From NCBI GenBank assembly GCA_028697875.1, contig JAQVEQ010000101.1, positions 1 through 10,327 on the forward strand: a stretch of DNA of 10,327 bases. The letters run 5' to 3'. The notes beneath the pieces were generated by a model that was not told where the DNA came from, did no database searches, and was given only the letters and a program-made list of their open reading frames with translations. Positions within the stretch are counted from its first letter, which is position 1. Every line of letters starts with the position of its first letter. The position numbers and the translations under genes are program-made. This stretch comes from Novosphingobium sp. (GTDB lineage Bacteria > Pseudomonadota > Alphaproteobacteria > Sphingomonadales > Sphingomonadaceae). Shown here one piece after another: positions 1 to 7,000 of the stretch.

Positions 1-331
1 CGCGCCAGCCGGCGATCTTTCCGTCGCGGATTTCGAACACGCCCATCACTGGCAGTTCGACCCAGCCGACCGGCATGAGAAAGCGGGCGGTGCGCTCGTT
101 CATCACCATGTCGGTGCCGTTGCTGACCGCATTGTGGATCACCCAGTCCACTTCTTCCGCATTGGCGAGGAAAGGTTCCAGCACGGCGCGGATGCCTTCG
201 TGGCCGAAGACCGGTTCGAGCGGGACGTTGTGATAGCGGGCGTCGGGCGTGAAGCAGGCGAGCACGGCGTCGATGTCCTTGCGGCAACAGGCGGCGATCA
301 TCGATTCGACGATCTCCCGGGGGTCGTTCAT
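1..331 (-). CDS. Limonene-1,2-epoxide hydrolase family protein (SnoaL/NTF2-like fold), 3' end outside window
   Basis: The 110 visible residues match the limonene-1,2-epoxide hydrolase (LEH) family, small cone-shaped NTF2-like proteins that add water to epoxides in one step. Seen: a Tyr-His-Asn (Y33, N35) followed by Pro-Leu-x-Pro, equivalent to the catalytic Tyr53/Asn55 segment of Rhodococcus LEH. Later comes a segment Asn-Glu-Arg-Thr-Ala-Arg-Phe, then Gly-Val-Phe-Glu-Ile and Gly-Lys-Ile-Ala-Gly-Trp-Arg, which precedes the Asp-Tyr-Phe-Asp motif expected just past the window edge. The family's Arg99-x-Asp101 appears here as R80-x-A82, so the catalytic Asp is lost by what looks like a single-base change. 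Start: an AGGAGGAGG tract (338-346) abuts an ATG at 335-337, but the in-frame ATG at 329-331 lies 6 nt from it and fits better. It lies 50 bases downstream of the TetR gene on the same strand, probably one transcript. Family is fairly sure; substrate and activity are unknown. Confidence 0.8.
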   Translation of the reverse strand, partial: MNDPREIVESMIAACCRKDIDAVLACFTPDARYHNVPLEPVFGHEGIRAVLEPFLANAEEVDWVIHNAVSNGTDMVMNERTARFLMPVGWVELPVMGVFEIRDGKIAGWR

Positions 332-381
332 GTTCATCCTCCTCCTCGAATGGTTCGTGACTTTCGCGTGTGGCGGGGTGC

Positions 382-999
382 TCAGCCGATCAGGAATGCG
401 CGCATGACCCGTTCCATCAGTCTTTGCTGTTTTTCCAGCGCGTCGTCGCTGAGCGCGTCGATCCCCGCCAGTTCCCGCAGCAGGGGCTGGGCGAGGAAAT
501 AGCCGCAGCACAAGTTGAAGATCGCGATTCCCTGCAGGACCACGCTGTCGTCGTCGCCGGGCATGACCTGCCGGTTGAGCGCGCGGCCCTGGGCGAACAG
601 GCGCAGCATCCATTCGGCGGCATTGCCTGCGGGAGAGCCTTCGTGGAACGCCTGGATCGCCTGGTAGAACAGCGCCGGCATCTGTGGGTGTTCGGCATTG
701 AGGCGCAGTATTTCGCCGGGCAGGGCAAGCGCTTCGGCAGGCGTGATCGGCGCTTCCAGCAGCCGGGCGATCCGTTGTTCCATCGGCCGCAGGCTGCGTT
801 CCAGAACGGCGGCGTAAAGCGCCTCCTTGTTGGCGAAATGGTTGTAGATGCCCGGTTCGCGCAGGCCCGCGTCCTCGGCGATGTCGCGCAAGGTGGTCGC
901 CTGGTAGCCCTGGCGCGCGAATAGCTTTTCGGCGGCATCCATGATGCGCTGTGCGGTCATTTCGCCTTTGGTCGGCTTGGTGGTCTGCTGGGCCTTCAT
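382..999 (-). CDS. TetR/AcrR-family transcriptional regulator
   Basis: A 205-residue protein, the usual TetR length. The N-terminal helix-turn-helix domain covers about residues 15-60: the segment Ala-Gln-Arg-Ile-Met-Asp-Ala-Ala-Glu-Lys-Leu-Phe is the first helix. Thr-Leu-Arg-Asp-Ile-Ala-Glu-Asp-Ala-Gly through Ile-Tyr-Asn-His-Phe (36-55) is the HTH with the typical Y-x-H-F end of the recognition helix, followed by Asn-Lys-Glu-Ala-Leu-Tyr. The remaining residues form the variable ligand-binding/dimer domain, so the ligand cannot be read. The gene is divergent from the P450 gene and followed by the epoxide-hydrolase-like gene. By TetR convention it probably represses one or both and itself through the inverted repeat at 1016-1042 (inference). 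The ATG at 997-999 has no clear ribosome site; the in-frame ATG at 958-960 (residue 14) has AAAGG five bases upstream and is a credible alternative start that keeps the whole HTH. Confidence 0.92.
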   Translation of the reverse strand: MKAQQTTKPTKGEMTAQRIMDAAEKLFARQGYQATTLRDIAEDAGLREPGIYNHFANKEALYAAVLERSLRPMEQRIARLLEAPITPAEALALPGEILRLNAEHPQMPALFYQAIQAFHEGSPAGNAAEWMLRLFAQGRALNRQVMPGDDDSVVLQGIAIFNLCCGYFLAQPLLRELAGIDALSDDALEKQQRLMERVMRAFLIG

Positions 1000-1015
1000 G
1001 GTATCAACCGATAAT

Positions 1016-1042
1016 GGATATTCGGGATATTCCCGGAATTTC
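1016..1042. promoter_or_regulatory. Candidate TetR operator (inverted repeat with tandem half-sites)
   Basis: CGGGATATTCCCG at 1023-1035 is a perfect inverted repeat (CGGGA, spacer TAT, TCCCG). It is embedded in three near-copies of one octamer: GGATATTC at 1016-1023, GGATATTC at 1025-1032 and GGAATTTC at 1035-1042. It lies 17-43 bases upstream of the TetR start codon and downstream of the TATAAT on that strand, a position where binding would block transcription. The repeat is seen directly; the assignment to this regulator is inference. Confidence 0.45.
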
Positions 1043-1058
1043 TCCGATCTTGCAACGA

Positions 1059-1064
1059 ATTATA
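1059..1064 (-). promoter_or_regulatory. Candidate -10 box for the TetR-family gene
   Basis: The minus strand reads TATAAT at 1064-1059, a perfect sigma-70-type -10 hexamer in an otherwise GC-rich window. I see no good -35 hexamer at 16-18 bases spacing. Transcription would begin near 1052, so the inverted repeat at 1016-1042 would lie in the start of the transcript. Confidence 0.4.
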
Positions 1065-1073
1065 GCGTAGCAC

Positions 1074-1102
1074 TTGTGGAAAAAATGAGTGAGCGATAAT
1101 AT
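1074..1102 (+). promoter_or_regulatory. Candidate promoter of the P450-rubredoxin operon
   Basis: TTGTGG at 1074-1079 is followed after 17 bases by TAATAT at 1097-1102 (GATAAT at 1095-1100 is an alternative). This is the most promoter-like pair in the AT-richer divergent spacer on this strand. It would leave a leader of about 70 bases before the P450 start. The match to consensus is partial, so the call is weak. Confidence 0.3.
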
Positions 1103-1181
1103 CGAGTCGAATCCCCGGCATGGGGACATGACAAGGCGGGCGGGGCGCAACCGGCGTCCGGCCCGGCAGGAGGAGAGGCCG

Positions 1182-2408
1182 ATGGGTGAAGTGGCGGAAC
1201 AGGCGAAGCCGATGTTCCCTGATGTCGATTTCGGTACTGGCGAAGTGCCTGATTTCCACGAGCGGATGGACCGGCTGCGGGCCGAAGGGCGCCGCGTGGT
1301 GCCGGTGCTCTATTACGGCGAAACCGCCTGGCTGATCCTGCGGCACGAAGACGTGCGCCGGGCCTATCGCGACGGCGAAGCCTTCCCTTGCGGCGAGGCC
1401 TACCTGCGCCATTCCTCGCCCGCGATGGGCGACAAGATGCTGCTGTGCCTCGATGGGGAGGAGCACCGCGTCAAACGCCTGCTGATCTCGCGCGAGTTCC
1501 TGCCGCAGAAAGTGCAGGAATATGTCGGCCGCCTGATTCGCCCCCTGGCGGACGAACTGATCGACGTCTTTGGCGAGCGGCGCGAACTCGACCTGGTGGA
1601 GAATTTCACCCGGCCCCTGCCGATGTACCTGACGACCCGCCTGCTCGGCCTGCCGGATGGCGACGGCAAGCAGCTGGTCGAATGGATCGAGGCCCTGTTC
1701 ACTTACGCGCTCAACCCCGAGCGGACCCTGCGCGCGCGGGAGGAAGTGTCGGAATTCCTCCTGCCGTTCATTCACGAACGGCGGCGCGAGCCGCGCGACG
1801 ACCTGATCTCGCTGCTGGCGACGAGCAAGGTGGAAGGCCAGCACCTGAGCGACGAGGACATCCTGTGCTTCGCCCGCCTGCTGTTCCCGGCCGGCTCGGA
1901 CACGACATTCCTGACGATGGGCAGCATGATGAACGCGGTGCTGGGCGATCCGGCCTTGCGCCAGCGGCTGATCGACGAACCGGACCTGCGGCCCAGGGCG
2001 GTGGAAGAAAGCCTGCGCATGTTCGGCACGATCGCGTTGCAGAACCGCTACACGGTGAGCGGGTGCGAAATGCACGGCGTGCGCATCCCGCCCCATTCAT
2101 GGGTGCTGTTCGGCAATGCGCCGGGCAATTACGATCCGGATGTCTATCCCGACCCGCACCGCTTCGACATGGACCGCAATCTCAAGGGTATGGTGACGTT
2201 CGGCGGCGGGCCGCATGTCTGCATCGGGGCGCATCTCGCCCGCGTGACTTTGACGGTCGGCCTCTCGCGCCTGCTGGACCGGTTGCCCGGCCTGCGCCTG
2301 GCAGGGCCGGTACAGACGCCGCTCGGCGCGATCATGCGCGGCGTGCGCCACTTGCCGGTGGCATTCGACGCCATCCTGCCCGCCAGCGCGGAAGAGGCGG
2401 TTGCGTGA
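1182..2408 (+). CDS. Cytochrome P450 monooxygenase
   Basis: A soluble bacterial class P450 of 408 residues with no membrane anchor. Seen: the C-helix H95-x-x-x-R99, the I-helix oxygen-activation motif Ala-Gly-Ser-Asp-Thr-Thr at 237-242, the K-helix E276-x-x-R279, and the heme loop Phe-Gly-Gly-Gly-Pro-His-Val-Cys-Ile-Gly at 340-349 with Cys347 as thiolate ligand. All core residues are intact, so it should be an active heme monooxygenase; the substrate and CYP family cannot be named from sequence alone. Start: ATG 1182 has AGGAGGAG at 1168-1175, six bases away. An in-frame GTG at 1089 would add 31 Arg-rich, non-conserved-looking residues and lacks such a site. The stop overlaps the rubredoxin start (GTGA), implying translational coupling. 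Divergent from a TetR regulator and an epoxide-hydrolase-like gene, which suggests a small inducible oxidation module. Confidence 0.95.
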   Translation: MGEVAEQAKPMFPDVDFGTGEVPDFHERMDRLRAEGRRVVPVLYYGETAWLILRHEDVRRAYRDGEAFPCGEAYLRHSSPAMGDKMLLCLDGEEHRVKRLLISREFLPQKVQEYVGRLIRPLADELIDVFGERRELDLVENFTRPLPMYLTTRLLGLPDGDGKQLVEWIEALFTYALNPERTLRAREEVSEFLLPFIHERRREPRDDLISLLATSKVEGQHLSDEDILCFARLLFPAGSDTTFLTMGSMMNAVLGDPALRQRLIDEPDLRPRAVEESLRMFGTIALQNRYTVSGCEMHGVRIPPHSWVLFGNAPGNYDPDVYPDPHRFDMDRNLKGMVTFGGGPHVCIGAHLARVTLTVGLSRLLDRLPGLRLAGPVQTPLGAIMRGVRHLPVAFDAILPASAEEAVA

Positions 2409-2569
2409 CGGTCTGGCAGTGCATGTCCTGCGGCTTCACTTACGACGAAGCGGCAGGCGATCCGGACCACGGCATCGCCCCGGGCACGCGGTGGGCGGAC
2501 ATTCCCGACGACTGGACCTGCCCCGAATGCGGGATGGACAAGGCCAGCTTCGAAATGGCCGAGCTATAG
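2405..2569 (+). CDS. Rubredoxin
   Basis: A 54-residue one-iron electron carrier, the normal rubredoxin length. The four iron-ligand cysteines are C6 and C9 (Cys-Met-Ser-Cys-Gly) and C39 and C42 (Cys-Pro-Glu-Cys-Gly). The usual core is also present: Tyr-Asp-Glu-Ala-x-Gly-Asp-Pro, Gly-Ile-Ala-Pro-Gly-Thr and Trp-Ala-Asp-Ile-Pro-Asp-Asp-Trp. The start is a GTG at 2405 whose last two bases belong to the TGA stop of the P450 gene; AGAGG at 2393-2397 is the likely ribosome site, 7 bases upstream. Start coupling to a P450 suggests that it delivers electrons to that enzyme (inference), although bacterial P450s more often use 2Fe-2S or 3Fe-4S ferredoxins and rubredoxins usually serve AlkB-type hydroxylases. 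No rubredoxin reductase gene is in the window. Confidence 0.95.
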   Translation: MTVWQCMSCGFTYDEAAGDPDHGIAPGTRWADIPDDWTCPECGMDKASFEMAEL

Positions 2570-3298
2570 GCCGGGCCAGTGGAAGGGCAGGGCGGTTTCG
2601 CCCGTTGCCTTGCCTTGTTCGTCGAAACGGCGTTCCGCGATGGTGCCTTGCCCGTCGCGGGCGATCGTGACCACCGTGCTGCACCGGGTGCCGTAGACCG
2701 GGTTGCGGATGAAGACCGGGGCATAGTCCGGATCGGGCCCGTGTTCCGGCAGGGCGGCGGCCGGGCCGGGCGTTTCCTTGCGCAAGGCGGTGAAGAGCGG
2801 CGCCGTATCGTGCCCGTCCCGCGCCAGCCAGTCCGTCACATCGGCGCAAAGCTGGTGCGTCTTGGGCCAGACATGGCCGAAGTCGCCATTGGACAGGCCG
2901 TGGACGCCGGGTGCCAGCGGCAGGCGCGTTTCCTGCGGATGGTTGGTCAGGACCATGGCCGCTTCCGGCCCGGCGAGCAGCAGGTTGAACGGATTGTACT
3001 GGCCCAGCGCGGCCGGGTCCTCCCCGGCAAGGGCCGCCGTTACCAGGCCCCCGCGCGAAGGGCGGTCCGGCTGCGGATAGCCCGATACGCGATAGTTGGT
3101 AATCAGGGCGAAACGGCCCCGTTCCGACACGCCCAGCCACGTCCCGCCAGCCAGTTCGTCGCGCCCGGCGAGAATTCCGCTGCCGTCGTCCCAGCGGGTG
3201 AGCGGAGCGCTGGGACGGGCGTGGAATTCGTCGCGGTTGCCCAGGGCGACCAGCAGCCAGTCGGGGTGGGCATCCCATGCAAGGGCGGCGATGCACAC
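2564..3298 (-). CDS. NRDE family protein (TANGO2-like)
   Basis: A 244-residue cytosolic protein with the family signature Asn-Arg-Asp-Glu at 21-24 inside Leu-Gly-Asn-Arg-Asp-Glu-Phe-His-Ala-Arg-Pro. The N-terminus begins Met-Cys-Ile, with the Cys2 typical of the family. Also family-like are Ile-Leu-Ala-Gly-Arg-Asp near 42-47, Gly-Gly-Thr-Trp-Leu-Gly, and a C-terminal Thr-Arg-Cys-Ser-Thr-Val-Val. The biochemical role is unsettled; eukaryotic TANGO2/HRG-9 relatives have been linked to heme trafficking and to lipid metabolism. Start: the GTG at 3296-3298 gives the Met-Cys N-terminus; a longer reading from 3331 would only add residues overlapping the radC end. It starts one base after the radC stop, so it is probably coupled to radC. 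Its TAG stop lies in the same CTATAG hexamer as the rubredoxin stop on the other strand. Confidence 0.88.
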   Translation of the reverse strand: MCIAALAWDAHPDWLLVALGNRDEFHARPSAPLTRWDDGSGILAGRDELAGGTWLGVSERGRFALITNYRVSGYPQPDRPSRGGLVTAALAGEDPAALGQYNPFNLLLAGPEAAMVLTNHPQETRLPLAPGVHGLSNGDFGHVWPKTHQLCADVTDWLARDGHDTAPLFTALRKETPGPAAALPEHGPDPDYAPVFIRNPVYGTRCSTVVTIARDGQGTIAERRFDEQGKATGETALPFHWPGL

Positions 3299-3299
3299 G

Positions 3300-4022
3300 T
3301 CAGATGAGCCCCTTGGCCTTGAGCGAGACATGCCCTTCGCGCCCGACGATCACGTGGTCGTGGACCGTCACACCCAGCAGCCGCCCGGCTTCCGCGATGC
3401 GGTTGGTGATCTGGACGTCGGCCCGGCTCGGCTGGGGGCAGCCGGAGGGATGGTTGTGGACCAGGATCAGCGCCGTGGCCCCGATGTCCAGCGCCTTGCG
3501 GATGACTTCGCGCGGATGGATCGCCGCTTCGTCCACCGAACCGTCGCCGACATGGTGGTCGAGAATCAGGCGGTTCTGCGCATTGAGATAGAGCACGCGC
3601 ACGCGCTCCACCGTCAGGTGCGCCATGTCGATATGGAGGTAGTCGAGCAGGGCCTGCCAGCTGCCCAGCACCGGCTGCTGCTGCACTTCGCTGCGCGCCA
3701 TGCGCCGTGCGGCGACGGCCACGATCCTGAGCGCGGCGGCGCTGACTTCGCCCATGCCTTCGACAGCGGCCAGTGCCTTGGGATCGGCATTGAGCACGCC
3801 CGCCAGCGAGCCGAAACGCTTGAGCAGGGCCTTCGCGGTCGGCTTGGTATCGCCCCGGCTGCGCGCGGCGAACAGCAGGTATTCCAGCACTTCGTAGTCG
3901 GCCAGAGCTTCCGCTCCGCCTTCGAGCAGGCGCTGCCGCAACCGTGCGCGATGGCCCGCGGCATCGGGCACTGGAGCCTTTCCCCCGGCCAACGGCAACT
4001 TCCTTTTGTTTCGTGCGTTCAT
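3300..4022 (-). CDS. radC: RadC family protein (JAMM/MPN+ domain)
   Basis: A 240-residue RadC homologue, close to full family length. The N-terminal part holds a helix-hairpin-helix region (about 80-100, Ala-Val-Glu-Gly-Met-Gly-Glu). The C-terminal JAMM metalloprotease-like domain shows H189-x-H191-Pro-Ser-Gly followed by Asp202, with E139 as candidate upstream glutamate, so the zinc site looks complete. Despite its name, a role in DNA repair has not been confirmed for RadC, and JAMM-type hydrolase activity is not established. Start: ATG at 4020-4022 begins Met-Asn-Ala-Arg-Asn-Lys; an in-frame ATG at 4044-4046 would add eight residues, and neither has a strong ribosome site. The gene is divergent from the ydbH operon with about 60 bases between starts. 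The NRDE gene follows after one base. Confidence 0.92.
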   Translation of the reverse strand: MNARNKRKLPLAGGKAPVPDAAGHRARLRQRLLEGGAEALADYEVLEYLLFAARSRGDTKPTAKALLKRFGSLAGVLNADPKALAAVEGMGEVSAAALRIVAVAARRMARSEVQQQPVLGSWQALLDYLHIDMAHLTVERVRVLYLNAQNRLILDHHVGDGSVDEAAIHPREVIRKALDIGATALILVHNHPSGCPQPSRADVQITNRIAEAGRLLGVTVHDHVIVGREGHVSLKAKGLI

Positions 4023-4037
4023 CGTGAAGCAATTGCC

Positions 4038-4049
4038 GCAATGCATTGC
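4038..4049. promoter_or_regulatory. Perfect 12-bp palindrome between divergent radC and ydbH
   Basis: GCAATGCATTGC at 4038-4049 equals its own reverse complement. It sits 15 bases before the radC ATG and about 34 before the ydbH ATG. The hexamer ATTGCC occurs at 4032-4037 and again at 4045-4050, and a further TTGCAT follows at 4052-4057. Its place in a tiny divergent spacer fits a protein-binding site for either direction, but no regulator is identified and chance cannot be excluded. Confidence 0.3.
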
Positions 4050-4083
4050 CTTTGCATGGGCTTGCGCGCAAGTGTGGATGGCG

Positions 4084-7000
4084 ATGGCCGAACAGGACGA
4101 CGAAACGGAACAGTTTGCCGAAGAGGCTGTCGCGGTGCCGCAAAGGCGCCGGCGCGGGCGTATCGTCCTGGCTATCGCAGGGGTCGTGGTCGCCTTGCTG
4201 GCGCTGGTGTGGTTCACGCGCGAGGATATTGCCGACAATATCATTGCCAGCCAGCTGGAAAGCCTCGGCATTCCGGCGACATACAAGATAGAGCAGATCG
4301 GACCGTCGAAGCAGATTCTGACCGACATCGTGGTCGGCGATCCCGCACGGCCCAACCTGACGGTCGAACGGGCGGAAGTGACGATCTACCAGCCGCTCGG
4401 CCTGCCCTATATCGGGCGGGTGCGGGTGGTGAACCCGCGCTTCTATGGCACGTTCCACGACGGCAAGCTGAGTTTCGGCGCGCTCGATCCCCTGCTGTTC
4501 GACAAGACGCGTACCGAGCCCATTTCGCTGCCCCGCTTCAATCTCGATCTCGAGGACGCGCGCGGGCTGGTGGAAACCGATTACGGCCCGGTCGGGATCA
4601 AGGCCGAAGGGCATGGCGGCCTGCGCGACGGTTTTTCCGGCATTGTCGCCGCGCTCGCGCCCGCACTGGCGGGCGAGGGGTGCGCGGCCGGAAGGACGAG
4701 TTTCTTCGGCAAGATCGCGATTGCCGGGGCCAAACCGAAGATTTCCGGCCCGGCGCGGCTCGAATCGCTTGCGTGCGATAAGGCGGGCGCGGCCTTGCGC
4801 GATGCGGTGGCCGGGATCGACCTGACGGCGGACGAGAGCTTCGAGAATGTCGAAGGGACTTTCGACTTGCGCAGCGCGGCGGGCCACTATGGCGATTTCG
4901 CGCTGACCGGGTTCAACGGCACGGGTGCGCTGACCTTGCGCGGGGATGCCCTGACGGCCCGGTACGACAGCGTCATGCGCGGGTTGCAGTCCCCTGTCGC
5001 GGCTTCTCCCGTGATGACTGGAAAGGGGCGCCTGCGCGGGAACGTGGGCGAAGGCCGGTTCGAATGGGACGCCGGCTGGGAAGGCAATGGCGTGCGCCTG
5101 TCCAACCGGATCGACGCCGGGCTGGGCACGCTTGTTTCCGGCAGCGAAGGAACGCTGCTGGCCCCCATATTCGACCGGATCCGCCAATCCTTGCGGCGCG
5201 AGGGGCGGGGCAGCCAGCTGGTCGCCCAGACGACCTTGCGCAAGACGGCCAAGGGCCTGAGTCTCGTCGTCCCGCAGGCCGGGTTGCGCGGGGGCAGCGG
5301 GGCGACGCTGCTGTCGCTGTCGCGCGTGCAATATGCCGCCGAGGGGAACGCCCCCGTGCGCCTGTCGGGCAATTTCACCACCGGCGGGCTCGGCTTGCCG
5401 CAGATCACCGGGCGAATGGACCGGCAGGACGGGGGCAAGGCGGTGTTGCGCCTGACCATGCCGGAATATCGTGCGGGCGGCGGCAGCCTGGCCGTGCCGG
5501 AATTGCTCGTGCTGCAGAACGAGGCGGGGGCGCTCGGCTTTGCCGGTGCGATCCGTGCGAGCGGGGCCTTGCCGGGCGGTCTGGCCGACGGGCTGGTACT
5601 TCCCGTTTCGGGCAACTGGTCGCAACAGGCGGGCCTGTCGCTCTGGCGCGATTGCACGAACCTGCGTTTCGACCGGCTGGTGCTGGGCGGGGCGGAGTTC
5701 GCCAAGGATAGCCTGACGCTCTGCCCGCAAGCGGGCGGTGCCATCGTCCGCAGCGATACGCGGGGCACGCGCCTGGCGGCCCGCACCAAGGGACTCGACC
5801 TTGCAGGCAAGCTCGGCGGCAGCCCGGTGCGCGTCCGCAGTGGGGCGATCGCTTTCGCCGCGCCGGGCAAGCTGGCGGCGCGCGATTTCGACGTCGCGCT
5901 CGGGCCGCCGGAGGAACAGACCCATTTCACGCTGGCGAATCTCGACGCGACGATCGGCAGCGGAATTGCCGGACATTTCAGCGGCGTCGGCATGAAGCTC
6001 TTTCCGGTTCCGCTGGACGTGCTCGACGCTTCGGGCGCTTGGCGGGTCGAACATGGCGCGCTGGTCCTGTCGGAAGCCAAGGTCCGGGTCGAAGACCGCG
6101 AAAAGCCCGGCCGGTTCGAACCGCTGGAAGCCGATGGGGCCAATCTGACGCTGGCGAACAGCACCATTCAGGCCGATGCGCTGCTGCGCAATCCGACGAC
6201 CGGGCGGGAAGTTACCCGGGTCGCCATCGTCCATGACCTGACAACCGGTACCGGCCACAGCGACCTTGCGGTCGACGGGCTGGCTTTCGACAACGGGCTC
6301 CAGCCCGATATGCTGAGCGGGCTGGCGTTGGGCGTGATTGCCAATGCCAAGGGCAGCGTGACCGGCACGGGCCGGATCGACTGGGACGAATCGGGCGTGA
6401 CGAGCTCCGGCCGCTTCTCCAGCAAGGCGCTCGACTTCGCGGCTGCATTCGGGCCGGTCCAGGGGCTTTCGGGGACCGTGACGTTCACCGACCTGCTCGG
6501 CCTGGTGACCGCGCCCGATCAGCGGCTGAAGATCGTGTCGATCAATCCCGGCATCGAAGTGCGCAATGGCGAATTGAGCTTCGACATGAAGCCCGGCTTC
6601 ATTCTCGACGTCAACGGTGCGCACTGGCCCTTCATGGATGGCAGGCTGACGCTCGAACCCACGCGCATGAAGCTCGGCGAGGCGGAAACCCGGCGCTATA
6701 CGCTGACGGTCGACGGGCTCGACGCGGCAGTGTTCGTCCAGCGGCTGGAACTGGGCAATATCATGGCGACCGGCCGTTTCGACGGTTCGCTGCCGCTGGT
6801 CTTCGACGAGAACGGCGGGCGGATCGAGGGCGGACATCTCGTTTCGCGCGATCCGGGCGGCAATCTGGCCTACATCGGGGAGCTGACCTACAAGGACCTT
6901 TCGGCCATGGGCAACTTCGCCTTCGATGCGCTGCGGTCGATCAACTACCGTTCGATGAAGATCGACATGGACGGCTCGCTTGCCGGCGAAATCATCACCC

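Noticed and set aside
370..924. A 184-codon plus-strand frame opposite the TetR gene
   Set aside because: The minus strand encodes a clear TetR regulator with a normal HTH; the plus frame shows no family features.
1089..1181. N-terminal extension of the P450 from a GTG at 1089
   Set aside because: The ATG at 1182 has an AGGAGGAG site at ideal spacing and gives a normal P450 length; the extension is Arg-rich and overlaps the candidate promoter.
996..2096. A 366-codon frame antisense to the P450 gene
   Set aside because: Low-complexity composition typical of a shadow frame, opposite an intact P450 with all motifs.
3103..6837. A 1244-codon open frame on the minus strand running antisense to ydbH, across radC and into the NRDE gene
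   Set aside because: It is the shadow frame of GC-rich coding DNA. Its translation is rich in Arg, His, Gln, Pro and Ala with no domain pattern, and the sense-strand genes are clearly recognised families.
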